Source of the DNA: Holothuria scabra
Lineage: Eukaryota > Echinodermata > Holothuroidea > Aspidochirotida > Holothuriidae
Assembly: GCA_037179385.1 (NCBI GenBank)
Contig: CM074187.1
Location: 1,922,001-1,986,000 of the forward strand
Length of the DNA: 64,000 bases
Direction: 5' to 3'
The number at the start of each line of letters is the position of its first letter. The first letter of the stretch is position 1. The notes under the pieces are model-generated. The model was not told the DNA's origin, did not search any database, and saw nothing but the letters and a program-made list of their open reading frames with translations. This document shows positions 22,666 to 35,400 of this stretch, in pieces. The translations under genes and the position numbers were made by a program.

Positions 22666-23049
22666 GCAGTTTAGGAAGCTAGTAAAAGAAGCGGTCTTCT
22701 AAAAGGTACGTACACAGCTCGGGAATGTCGCACGCCCAGAAGATCTCAAAAAGCTCCGCCCACAGTTGTGATCGTACTGTACTGCTCCTCACAAATTATT
22801 TCATTGATAAATTATTTACTACGGACGCGCTTACTACCATCACAAGTAATATCTTCAACAGTACCAACAGACTTTGAGTTTCTAATCTAATTGGTCATTC
22901 AATTATATAATATGAACTAAAGTATTAAATTTACCGATGAATTCTTGACTGAAATTCGAAGGGACAGGGAATGAGCATTCGAAAGAACACTACAATGAAT
23001 ATATACTTAATGTGTTCACCACAACTCCGTACACATTCACTGTGCATGT

Positions 23050-23318
23050 GCTTCCCATGTGCTGAGACGGAGGATTTGCTTTCACTATTCTCCTAGTACA
23101 CATGTACGTAATATGGCTATCAATGAGGGGCGTTAATATTTGTAGTACGTAAAATTCATACTACCACGTGCACATATATCGAATCTAAAATATTTTAGGC
23201 ATGCCGTACCGGCCGGCGCGGTGTTCGCACGTGTGCATGCTGAGGAGCGGGAGCCTAGGCTAGAGAAAGGAGTAAAAGCAAGGTGAACTCCGAACCCCCT
23301 CCGTTCTTTCTCTTGAAA
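23050..23318 (+). promoter_or_regulatory. Probable promoter/5' UTR region of the SLC34 gene
   Basis: A locally GC-rich stretch (gtaccggccggcgcgg near 23207) with two CACGTG E-box-like sites (about 23165 and 23228) just upstream of the start codon. No clear TATA box. The transcription start is not determinable from sequence alone, and an additional 5' non-coding exon is possible. Confidence 0.35.
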
Positions 23319-23474
23319 ATGGTACACCCAGATACGATGTCGGGAAATCTCAGGGTAAACATCTCCGAAGTTGATTTCCCAAGACTTGAAGTGAACCTTG
23401 CAGATGGTGGGGATAGCCAGTGCTCTCATCCATTGTTAGAAAGTAATGTTAATGACAACGTTACAAAGCCTAAG
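23319..23474 (+). CDS. SLC34A: SLC34 coding exon 1 (start)
   Basis: The ATG at 23319 is the first ATG after an in-frame TAG at 23256 and has a good context (A at -3, G at +4). Encodes 52 residues of cytoplasmic N terminus, not conserved with vertebrates. The donor AAG|gttagt is in phase 0 and joins the next exon in frame. Confidence 0.8.
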
Positions 23475-26400
23475 GTTAGTGAGATACAAATTCGATCGAT
23501 ATTATTCGTTATTGTATTGTAACTTAAGCCTATTACGAATTACCATCGGCAAATCGTCAACCTTAGTTAGCCTAAGTTAGCGGTAGTCAATACTCTCCCA
23601 AACTGACTTGTGTATAACTGGGGAACTCCCACCATGAAAAATTCAGTTTTTAATTTTAGAGACTCCAGTGGCTTAAAATTCTAGGATGGTTGGCAAAATA
23701 TAATTTTACCTTGGCAGTACTGTATAGTCATGCAACTAGGCTAATCCAAATCACTCTTTTTCTTTGGACCAGGGTTCTTGAGGGCAGGCCAATGATTTAC
23801 CATAACCATTGAAAGTAAACCCAACAACATTGACTTGATGTCAGGGCATTGTTCCTGTCTGCAAAAAGGCCTAGCCTAGTTCTTAAACGCCCAGCTCTCT
23901 CACCCCAAACAGTACCAATTCTCCTAACCTAATCTTACTTAAGCCCCTCCAACAATTGTCTGAAATTCATCCTCATCCAGTTACAATCTCAGCTTATTGC
24001 TGCAGGGTGAGCATAGAAAAGCTCGCATAGTCTAGGCTATGTAGGGCTGTGAACGTGTAGCAAATCTAGTGATTAATCGCTGAACGAGTGCATGTGTAAT
24101 AAACGTTTAGTACAAAGCTATATGCAATTAATCACAAAACTTGTTTTTGACATTTTGTTAGAGTACCAATGGATAGAAAATTTTTTTTATTCATTTGCAT
24201 ACTCTGATGATCCCTGGATTTTGTTAAAGCGGCTCATTGAGTTGGTTCATGAAATTCAACAAATTTTTCCAAACCTGTTAAGTTTTCTTCACATACCATG
24301 ATGATCCTTGGTTTTTGTTAAATGGAACATTCTGGGCATATTTGTCATTTGAACCTTGTAGGCTTCAAAGTTTCAGAATAATTTGATTTTACCATGCAAG
24401 ATAACAACAATTACTACTTCTTAATTACATTCAGTATCAATTACTACATACTGAAATTATTTTTTTTTGTTGTGATAAGGTAATCGTGATTAATCGCAAA
24501 ATGGCTTTTTTGAGGTTAAACGTTTAGTTATTTTGCTAAACGTTCACAGCCCTACTTATGTCCCTTCCACAATTGTCTGAAAATCATCCTCATCCAGACA
24601 TTATCTTTGTTTATTTCTTCAGGGTGAGTATAGAAAAGCTCAATGTGAATAATCAAAACACTCTCAGTACAGTTAATGCGGTGTAATATAAGCTTTTGGT
24701 ATTTTTTGAATTAGCTGTCAATTAAAGAGCTGAGCCAATGGAGAGTTTTGGAACCACCTTTAAGAACTGCAGTTTGGCGTGAGAGGAATGACCCTTAAAG
24801 TTACAACCTTTATTCCTCAGAGGCTCAGAAACACAAAAAACCCCAAGAGTCCAGGTCTTTGGAGTCCCTACTCCTGAGATTTCTTAGGTGTGTCTTGAAC
24901 CGGGCCCACAGCTGCACAAAATTATTTTTGTAAATTTTGAAAAAAAAATTTCATGTAGCAAAGTTAAGGTAGCACCTTACATTTTAATTTGCTATCATGA
25001 AGTTAATTACCTTTTCGAAATCAAGTACAATGCTTGTCTTGATGACCCTACTTGAAACCTCTAAAAAGATTAAAAAATTTGGCATAAAATCATCAAATTT
25101 GCAACTTCCAAAAATAAATAAAAAATATTTGTATACATTGGAACCCCTTGTTAAACATACTGTGACCAGTGTTTCCACTAAACTGCTATGATGCAAGTTT
25201 GACACAAAGGCTTGTCCATTAGGCACACTGTTGTCTGTGGTAAAAATAAAGATTTTTTCGACAGTTGCTTTGTAGTGAAGTTCCACAAAATGACATTTCT
25301 TGAGAGAGACAAAATATTTATTCTGTTGAGTGTGTTGACATAATATATCATTTCTTAGAGGAAACAGTGATTGTGAGATCACAAAGAACATTTGATGTTT
25401 ACCTTTGACATAAGTCCCTATGGCCTATGGTAAGGTTGCTGTGTAAGCTGTTCACACTGACTTAATTCAGTTACTCTCATTAGCATACTGTTATAAATGA
25501 AGTTCCATAGTCACATGAGCTATAGTGAAATAGGTAAACTCTTAATGCTCTGAAAGTAAGCAATGTACACTGTAAGGCTGTGCACGTTTAGCAAAATAAC
25601 TAAACGTTTAACCTCAAAAATTTGTGATCATTTAGTGATTAATCGCAATTACCTTATGGTTTCACAAAAAAAAATAATTCCAGTATGTAGTGATTGAATC
25701 TGAATGTAATTCAGAAGTAGTAATTGTTGTTATCTTGCATGGTAAAATCAAATTATTCTGAAACTTTGAAGCCTACAAGGTTCAAATATGCCCAGAATGT
25801 TCCATTTAACAAAAACCAAGGATCATCAGAGTATGCAAATGGATAAAAAAAAATTCTATCCATTTGTACTCTAACAAAATGTCAAAAACAAGTTTTGTGA
25901 CTAATTGCTTGTAGCTTTGTACTAAACGTTTATTGCACATGTGATCATTTAGCGATTAATCACTACACGTTCACAGTCCTAGTATACTGGGACAGTGAGA
26001 GTTAGCAACAACCACTCGAAAGTTGGATTAATTTTTCAGTGGTTAAGCAGACATACATTCCAACGAGCAGGTCTTCCAAGATAAAGTCTGCAAACCCCTG
26101 GAATTGGTTTTATGTATTGTTACACCTGTTTCACAATAAATTTTTGTAACAGAAAAGGTTGCACATCATACCAAGATGAAATATAAGAGTACCAGCCAGT
26201 ACCAGCTGCAACCAGTACAATATGTATTTATAAACCTACCACCAATTTCAATAGCACATTCTTCCTCACCCACTGTTTCAGATCATAAATCACTTCTATG
26301 ACCAATTTTGATGTAAATTCATGTATTGGCTGGACAATGAGGCATTGATGTAATGTTTATTGGAAAAGTGAATAAATAGTGTTTCAATCTTGCCCAACAT

Positions 26401-29400
26401 TGATGTGTGCACATTTCCACCCAACAGAATTTTGTAGGGGGTCCTATTTCTTCATACTGATTGTATTGACCTGAATGACTCTTAGAGAAACCCTATTCCA
26501 CATGTATGGAGGCACTTTTTACAGTAGGCCCTTTATGGAAGAAATTGTTGAAGCTTATTCACTCACTTTAAATGACAGATTGTGCTTAATTTGATGCAAC
26601 TTCTTTATTGCTGTATTCAAGTTACGTTTTTTTTCTTGGGAGGGGGGAGGGGGGAAGGGGGAAGGGGCACACCTACTGTAAAGGAAAATTGTTTGCTTCT
26701 TTATATCTGTCGAAGTCAAATAAAACGGCACACCTATGTACCACTACCACCCTCCATAATTTCTCGAGGAGTGTAATTTGCAGCACATCTTTAATCTTTA
26801 AACCACACAAGGCCTGCATTTTGATTGAAAAATTGCACATTCCTTTCCGTTTTTGCTTACAGTTCTTTCATCAGAATTCTATTCTGAAGTAAAGTTCACT
26901 CAGAGTCATATCCACAAAATGAACATTTATCTCTGGAAACAATTAATTTAAAGGGGCTCATTGAGTTGACATCCATAACGAAGTGTTAAAGGTGATTACC
27001 ACTTGACCACTCTTATAAAGTAAAGTAGATTACCACTTGACCACTCTTATAAAGTAAAGTAGTTTCACATCCAATAGGTACAGAAAAAGTTATATTTTTG
27101 AATCGTATGGTTTCCTGACTTGAAATGCATGGTTTCATGTATAATTTGAAAAAGGGTGTGGTCACAAATTTTTGAAAACTGAATTGAACTTTTCAGTGTT
27201 CATAGACCCTGGCTAAAACAATTACGTTTATCTAAGTTTGACCATTTGTCATTGGTATGTGAAAAAAAAAGATTTGGAAAAATCTGTAGTTTCATGAAGC
27301 AGCTCAGTGAGCTCTTTAAGATGACATGACCCTTGTGTTGTATGTGTTATGTGCATTGAATTGCTTCCGTTTTAGGTGGACATTGAATTGGAAGATGCTG
27401 AAGAAGGCAGTCACCATTGTGATGTGGAAAAGATTCCAGTGAAAGAGTCCAAAGGAAAGAATGACCCACTCCTGTCTCAAGAACACCATGAAAGGGATGA
27501 GGAGGATGGAGAGGCTGATGATAAGGAAGAAGACCCTTGGGCACTGCTGGACATACAAGTTAATAGCATGAAGACGTGGTCTGGTGAGTTATTGCATTAG
27601 CTGGCAGATTATGCTTATAATGTACAGTACAGTACTATATGTTGTTACACATTCAGTCTTATACTTTGCAGAGGTTTTATGTGAGGAGAGACGGTACAAT
27701 TAGCATATATGCCAACTGGTGCATTCTACAAAGAAAAATGAAGTGTTTGCCCTTCATGAAATCTGGTAGTCTCGCTAATTTTTCAGAAATCCTAGAATTT
27801 TTATGCAAAATTCCTACCATACACCAAACTGTGGATAAACTACACTACTACTACACTTCATTGAAATGAAGGAAGGAAAATTTACTGAAGTTGGTTGACA
27901 TATAATTTCCATTCTCCAAGTCATTCAAATTACATTTGTTGCACTTGAATTGTCTGGGTGTCCGCAGAGCAACCTTTTCTGAAACAGTTTTCTGTATTAT
28001 TTGGTAATCCCTCAATGCAGTCATCTTTGATGCCAGTACCCGTGTTAAAATACTACAGTGAAGGATCTCAACAGGTGTCCATGCACTGGAGAGAACCAGA
28101 ATTTCTGTTGGACTGCCAAATATAACAAAAACTTGTGTCCTTTAGAAGGTTGTCCTTTCAACATTTGGATTGTATCAAATGTAAATTGCTTGGATTAAGA
28201 ATATGGAAATGAAGCCAATTTCATAAAGAGTTTTATTCACACATTTTAAATAAACAGGACTTTCATAAGCACCACATATTTCTCCTGAATTAAAATGTAT
28301 GGCTTGATGACTAATCTTGCCTTGAGCCATGTTTTAATTGAAAGTTTTCTATACCACTATGTATTCAGCAGTGTGGAAGATTTGATTCAGACAAGTCAAG
28401 ATTCTGCTGTCTGAAGGAAAAAGGAAACACTATATATCTTCAGTACAAACATTGTGATATACAGTATTGTACTTTACCAGCACTGTCAGCTATCTATATG
28501 ACTTATTTAAGTGTTTGACAGAATGCCACATGACAAAAGAAATACTGTATTGGTGTTGAAGGATATGCTTTTATGTTTTTTGTAATAAATTGAAACATTG
28601 TGCAGAACAATGTTTTAGTATTGGTCGGCTACTTCGCAAGTTCGCATTGAAACAAAAATTATTGAACCAGTACTGCACACCCAACAGGCACATTTTCGAC
28701 ACTGTAGCTATTTCCATAATTTACTGTGTCAATATATTCCAGTTAGGATGGTAATACTTTACAGTATTCACATCCCAGACATATACTTACCCCTTGCTAC
28801 TGTACATGGGGGGAATTCATGGTACAGTACAATGGGGATTATTTATAATCACAGTGGGAGATCATCACAGTGAATAAGGATTTTTTCATAAAAGAAACAC
28901 TTGCATTATGTACAGTAGGCTATAAAATTTGTGATGGCACAAATGTGTTTGTATACTTGTTATAGACGTCAAGCTCATGCTATAGTACAGTACATGTAGC
29001 AGGCTTAGACACATCCCCCGCCAGACAACCTGGGACAAGTAAAAAATCACTCGGGTAACTACCGTGCTTGATGTTGCAGCCCGCTGGGCAAGTACCCCCA
29101 GCCTTAAACTTTTGAGTTGCCGAAAATGGCATTTGTACTTTTAGACTTAAAGAACTCAACAGATTTGAATTGGACACACAGATGTTTATGCAGGCAAGAA
29201 GATTGAGAAAACAGCTAGCCCGTCAGATAAGTACAAAAAAAAAAATTGTCAAAGCTTAACATGTAGAGCTGTTATTTTCAGATGCTGCTGATATTGTACA
29301 TGCAGTATAACTGGTCAGTACCAATTTCATTTGCCAATATTGCAGATTTACAGATGTACAGGTACAGTATAGCCTACTGTACACTGGTATTTGAGAAATG

Positions 29401-32400
29401 GTGCACTAGAATCAAAGTACACAGAGTTTCGAAGGTAAAACACACAGCAGCCAGCGGTCAAAAAATAAACTAAGTACAGTATGGTACAGTATCTCAAAAT
29501 AAAAATAATTCACCAGCACCAAGTGGTGTTGTGAATTGAACTCGCAGGCCAGGATATAGTTCTAGCACTGCGCCCCTTTTTGTCTGCCATCTTGGGAGGT
29601 TTTGAAGTCTTGAAGTTCCATCGTTTTTTACCAAATTGGTTAGGTTTACCCTCAATGCTTTGATATGGGGCAATTCTTTTGAAGAAATTTACAGGTACTG
29701 TATGGTACTGTATGTTATGGCATTGTGAATTTGCTTTGAATGCATTTTATTTCTGATAAGAAAAATGAATTATTTTGCTCCCAAAAAATGAAGTTTTTAT
29801 TTACCTACACCTGTAAAAGTCCCTGCACCTGAAAAGCTAAAAGTACTTTACAATATGCAAGATAATAGTAAACAAATATGGTAGAAGTAAGATTTGAGCA
29901 GTTCAAAATTGTACTGTCGTAATAAACTGAAAAATTATGGTGATAACACTTCCTTTCTTCACAATTACAGTAGCATGTTGCATTATGGAAAGTCTCTGAT
30001 GCCATAAAGGCATCTTACTGAACATCTTTTGAATTCTTAACACATGTGAAACGAATTTGCAATTTCTCTCAAATGTTATTACTGCACATTGGGTTTTAAA
30101 TTGAACATTCCACTGGTACTGTACCAATGCAGAAGTTAAAATTTTGTGATTCGATATGTGAGAACAGCAGAAGACTGCAGAAGCAACCTGCAAAGTACTG
30201 CAATATTATTCCATTGCATTTGTAAGCTTTGAGCTTCTAGAGAGAGAGGCAAAAGTTGAGTTTTTGACAACAAGACCTGCAGTACCTCTGAAGTGGAATA
30301 TTTTTACTCACTGTACCCTGTATGAATAAGCTATGGGTGGGCCTGTTGGGGATTGCTGGCATGCGTGTCCTGAAAAACCAACCAACTCCAGTCTCATTGA
30401 GCTTTTGAATTGTCAATGTTTTAAGGTTTTACAATCATTTGAAAAACAAAGTTCTTGAAACTTCAAGTGGCTCTAGACTTGTGACATTTGAGAGACGCTA
30501 CCATAGTACCATTATTTTGTGCCTGTAGTGATCAATGTCTTTTTCTCAAACAGATATGACAACGGCAGAGAAACTTCACAGGATATTCATCACGTTTTTA
30601 CTGAAACCGATATTAGTTGTAGTATTGCTATACTTCTTCATATGTTCGTTGGATCTGATGAGTTCAGCTTTTCGTCTCCTGGGAGGACGAGAGGCAGGAG
30701 CAGTACTTGGAGAAAGTGGACTTTTGAATAATCCTATATGTGGTCTTATGTTGGGTATTCTGGCAACGGTGTTAGTGCAGAGTTCCAGTACGTCAACATC
30801 TATTGTCGTGTCTATTGTATCAGCTGGATGTAAGTCTGTGTTTCTTTTTTTTTTCAAAGCTGCTACAGTAATTTTAGCTTGTACAGGACAAATTCTTATG
30901 ATGCAACTCAAGTTCATGTCTGCAATTGTACAATTTAGTGCCTTAAATGGTGATGTACTCATGTAGTGTGTATTGTTCAATAACTATTGCTCTCATCTTA
31001 ATTTGAGGAGTTGTACGTGTTGCCAGCATTAGCACTTGGTCAAAGACCGACCTTTTTTGGGGGAGGGGTGGGGGCACCACAGTGGTGAGAGATTTCTATA
31101 GCTTGTTTTATTAGACAACAGCAAGATATCCTCGTTGTGAGGTGTTACATATTTTCACAACTTGGTGTTGTTGCTAAGAAGTAAAAGTAATTAAATTCAA
31201 GTTCATGCCTGTAGTTGTACAATTAAGTCAATTGGGGACTATCAGACTTATATATATACAACAGTCCACAGTGAAACAGGCCAACCACATCTGTAGTGTC
31301 CATTTAAAATGAATTTGTTTTCAAGAAGATTCATAGAGTATAGGAATTTACTTCACAGCATAGTTGAGTTGCTGCTGTACAGTACATGCAAAGTAACTGT
31401 GAGGGTACTGTAACACAAAATTTTTTCCAGTTGGAAACAATTTTAGTCTTTCTGGCATCTCATTTAGATTATTATTACTGTGATGTATCAATGCAGAATG
31501 CACTTTACCTACCAGCCAAGTTAGTGGGCATCAATGGTCCTTGAGCACAGATAAAACTGCAAAAGAGTATTTGAACAAGTTCATAGGTACTGCTGGTTTT
31601 GTGGCCAGCATGATTCTCTGTGAGCAGGTTGCTCTTTTACAGCCACTTTGTCAAAGGGTCATTGGTTACATGGGTTGTTAGTTGTAGAGGTCATTATTCA
31701 CAAAGGTAGCAAATGTACACCTACAAAAAAAATCACTTTTTTGATTCTTTGCTGAAGGCAAGCAAGGAATCTATGCTGTAGTGGTGTCATGTGTGTGTGT
31801 GGGTGTGCATGTGTGAGTATGTATGTGCATTTGTGACACTCTTTGTAATTGGGATATGTATCTTGAGGTAGGAATGACTGACTGCGTGGTTGGTCTAAAG
31901 GTAATAGCGTCAGCCTCTCACGCTGAAGGCCTGGGTTCTGTTCCCAGGTCGTGTCATACAAAAGACTCCAAAAATAGAACCTACTGCCGTTAAACTCTAC
32001 TAACTGATGCTTTTCGTAGTAAGTATGTAGATTTTTTGTATTGAAAGAAAGGACCCTCTTGTTTTTGGCAGAGGTTAAATATCATTTGAGGTCACCAGAG
32101 GTCAAAGTTCAAAAAGCATGTAATCGCAATATCTCAAGGTGGATCAACATTGGGATAATCCCAGGGCTTTTCCCTCTTGGCCCACCAGGGACGTGCTAAA
32201 GGGCCCCTGGAATCCTGGCAGTAGCAACCCACTGATTCATGCGTGCTGTTGTTGGTCCTCTCCTTAGTTATTCCCTCAATTTCCAACTTATATGCCTGTA
32301 AAGGTCATGTGGTGTCAATAGGGTCAGTCACAATATCATGTTCAAACAATATCTTATTGTTGGGCTCTTAGATACTGTGAATTTTACAATTAATATGTGG

Positions 32401-35400
32401 AATTGTGGATGCAATATGTTTAGTAGAACCCTAGCTTTTAGTAGTCACAGGTCCTCTGGGGTCTTGCAGGGTCTGGATCTCTGAATCTGATTTATACAAT
32501 GTAATTTATCTCAATGTAGGAAGTATGGATACATTACCTACATATGTGGAATGCTTTATGAAGCACTGTCAATTTGGAAAAAAGAACAAGCTTTTCTTTC
32601 AGAGGCAATGAATCACTAAGCCTTTTGGCTTTCTTGTTTACCGTCACTTTGATTTTGTACAGAACATTTGATACATTTTACATTTTCAGTATACTGTTGT
32701 TTACACCACATTACAGAACAAACAGGTGCTTGTAAAGAAAAAATGGTTCTCCATTCATTTTGAAAAAAAAAGAAACAAACCACACACATTTTATTCAGAT
32801 TGTATTTTAGTAAAATTATTAACTTCCATTAAATGGTTGAAATTTTGTAACTAAAAGGACTAACTCTGTGCAACTGTATAAACGCATTTTGAGTACAGGA
32901 GAAGAATATTTTACATTCATGCTTGTAAAATGAACCTTGCAAATGCCTGACTTATGTCTCCTGTCCCACTGACCCACTACCTGTACCATGATAGTTCTGG
33001 TCAGTTTGCAACCAGCTTACACTTGAGGGTTTGGATTGCCAGCAGCAATGCAACAAAAGGTATTGGAAGGATTACCTCTTATGGCCTTAGTAATGGCCTA
33101 TTTTGATGCGACCCACAGGAGTTGTCTTCAGGGAAAGTATTCATACTCTGTACAGTTGCTTGTTGATATGGTACTGTTCATCGTTGCATACCAGAGGGGT
33201 CAATGTAATTGCATACCAACAAACTGACCAATGGCAGTTGCAACTCACAAAGGTTTATGGGATAGAATTTTTGTACTATCAACATCTGGCTGTAGAATAG
33301 TTCCAAACTATCCTACAGTACAATTCTTTGTAATTTTGCTATTCAGAAAAAAGTCAGTGGTACAAATTGACACAAAAGTTGTTATTAATTGTAATCTTGA
33401 ATTTTTTACTCTCCCACCAGTGCTATCTGTGCAGCAAGCCATCTATATTATAATGGGTGCCAATATTGGAACATCTGTTACCAACACCATTGTGTCGCTG
33501 GCACAGATTGGTAAAAAGAATGAGTTTCGTAGAGCATTTGGTGCTGCTACTGTGCATGATATGTTCAACTGGCTCGTCGTTATTTGTTTGCTGCCATTGG
33601 AAGTCATCACAGGCTATTTGTATCGTGTCACCTATTTGATTATCAGTAGCATGAATATGCAGTCAGGTGAAGATGTCAAAGTGGAGTTATTAAAGACGCT
33701 GACCAAGCCTTTCACAAACAGAATAGTCCAGGTAAGTAGTAGTCTCTCTGCATTTGCTATCATATTTTTTTACTTTTTTGGTAGTTTTACTTGAACAATG
33801 TGACATTTTCTATCTTTTGTGACACTATCGATTCATGTTGCTGTGTTGTTAAACCCCATCTAGCTAACTATGCATGCTGCTACGTAACCCTTTTTTCTAC
33901 ATGGTAAATGCAGGTGGCTGCCAGGTATAGGTCAGAGATATTGCTAACAAAGTCATGTGACAACCTTCTCTTGGATGACCACACCTTAGTTGTTTTGCCT
34001 GTCAGTGGGGACTGTTGTTTCAACTTACTTAACAAAGATGTATGGACTTAAGAAATTTTTTTTTTAAGTTTAGGAAATTGAAAGTCTTGAGCAAAATTCT
34101 TAAATTAAGAAATCCATTTTGCTAGATAAAAAGGTTTGCCATCACCGCAGTGGTTGGCGTGTCCAAGGGTTGTGAGAGTTCGTACATTATTTGGAATTAT
34201 TATAGATGAATGTAATGTAAATGCAGTTTTACTGCATGAACATACGTGACAACTAGAAAACGAAGAAACCACTTTGAACCTATGCCTGGACGTGATGTGA
34301 AGATTCCTCAAAAGGGCACCATAGTTGCCTCAAAGCTGACAAACAACAATCATTGATAACATTTCAGAAAATAGACTTCTGCATTGCTTGCATCTTTGAC
34401 TACAAGTAAAGTGCTATCTATATAGAGCCTTAGTTTACAGGTGTCCACTAAATGTCTGCAAAGTTATTCATGGCAGCGAACACAAAAGTGTCGGTAGTGT
34501 TGGCAAGTAAATGTCAGCATCCATTTAAGAAATGTTACAGTGCACAGGCAGCATGATATTACATAGAATGTGTGCATTTCAAATCAAGATCACTAAAGAC
34601 AAGTGTAGTACAGAAATGTGTATTGAATTTTTCCTTCGGTGGGAAAAAGTGACACATATACTGTCAACACTGTACCATTATTGTAAGATGTACTATTTAA
34701 AACGATTGTGCCAAGCCCTTAAAATGCAAATCCACATGGGTTAACCCTGTCACTTTTTGCTACAATGTCGGTTGTAGGTTTCTTTTAAATTAATCTAGAG
34801 CTGCAGTATGAATCAGAAATTGCAAAAAAAAAAAAAGTAATCTTAATTTTCCATTAATTTTGTTTAAAGATTGACAAGAAAGCCATTACACGTATTGCAA
34901 TTGGTGAGGTAGACGATTCATCTGAAGTCACCCTCTTAAAGGTTTGGTGTAAAAAGAAGACTGTATACAGCACCTTGAATTTTACGGAACAGATTATTGA
35001 ATCAGCCTCAAATGGCACAGATTTAATCACAGACACTGTCCCAGTCACAGATGTACAACAAGTTGGGGAAGAGAAATGTAAGTTTGAAAAATGACATACA
35101 TGTGTCATTGATTATTAGCAGTACACTGAAGTATTACGTGTACCTTATGTTGTTGGACTGTCTTTATTCTTTAATGTACTATTTACTGTCCATGTATTTC
35201 ACTGATAGTGCAAAATGTTTACCTAGGCAAGCAGTTACCTTGCTCACACTTTTGAGCTACTGTAACTGTAAGGTAATGTGATTAAATTCAGTAGGACTTG
35301 TGAGTGTATGTGTTCAAGTTAAAAGTTGGTGAAACTTTGAATGTAATGGCAGTCATCCATTTTGTAAAGTATCTGTTTCCTCAAAGAAAAAAAAAAGAAA

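Larger units (their letters stand above)
23475..27375 (+). other. SLC34 intron 1, 3.9 kb, repeat-rich
   Basis: Holds a dispersed SINE-like repeat (two copies), two inverted copies of a hAT MITE (separate entries) and a 34-bp tandem duplication. No exon is recognised. Confidence 0.6.

Noticed and set aside
23133..23429. 98-codon minus-strand frame over SLC34 exon 1
   Set aside because: Antisense shadow of the coding first exon and its GC-rich 5' region.
30576..30980. 134-codon minus-strand frame over SLC34 exon 3
   Set aside because: Antisense shadow of a strongly conserved exon.
31880..31960. A functional tRNA gene
   Set aside because: A and B boxes are present, but the arms do not pair as a tRNA and a second copy with the same non-tRNA tail exists, so it is a SINE.
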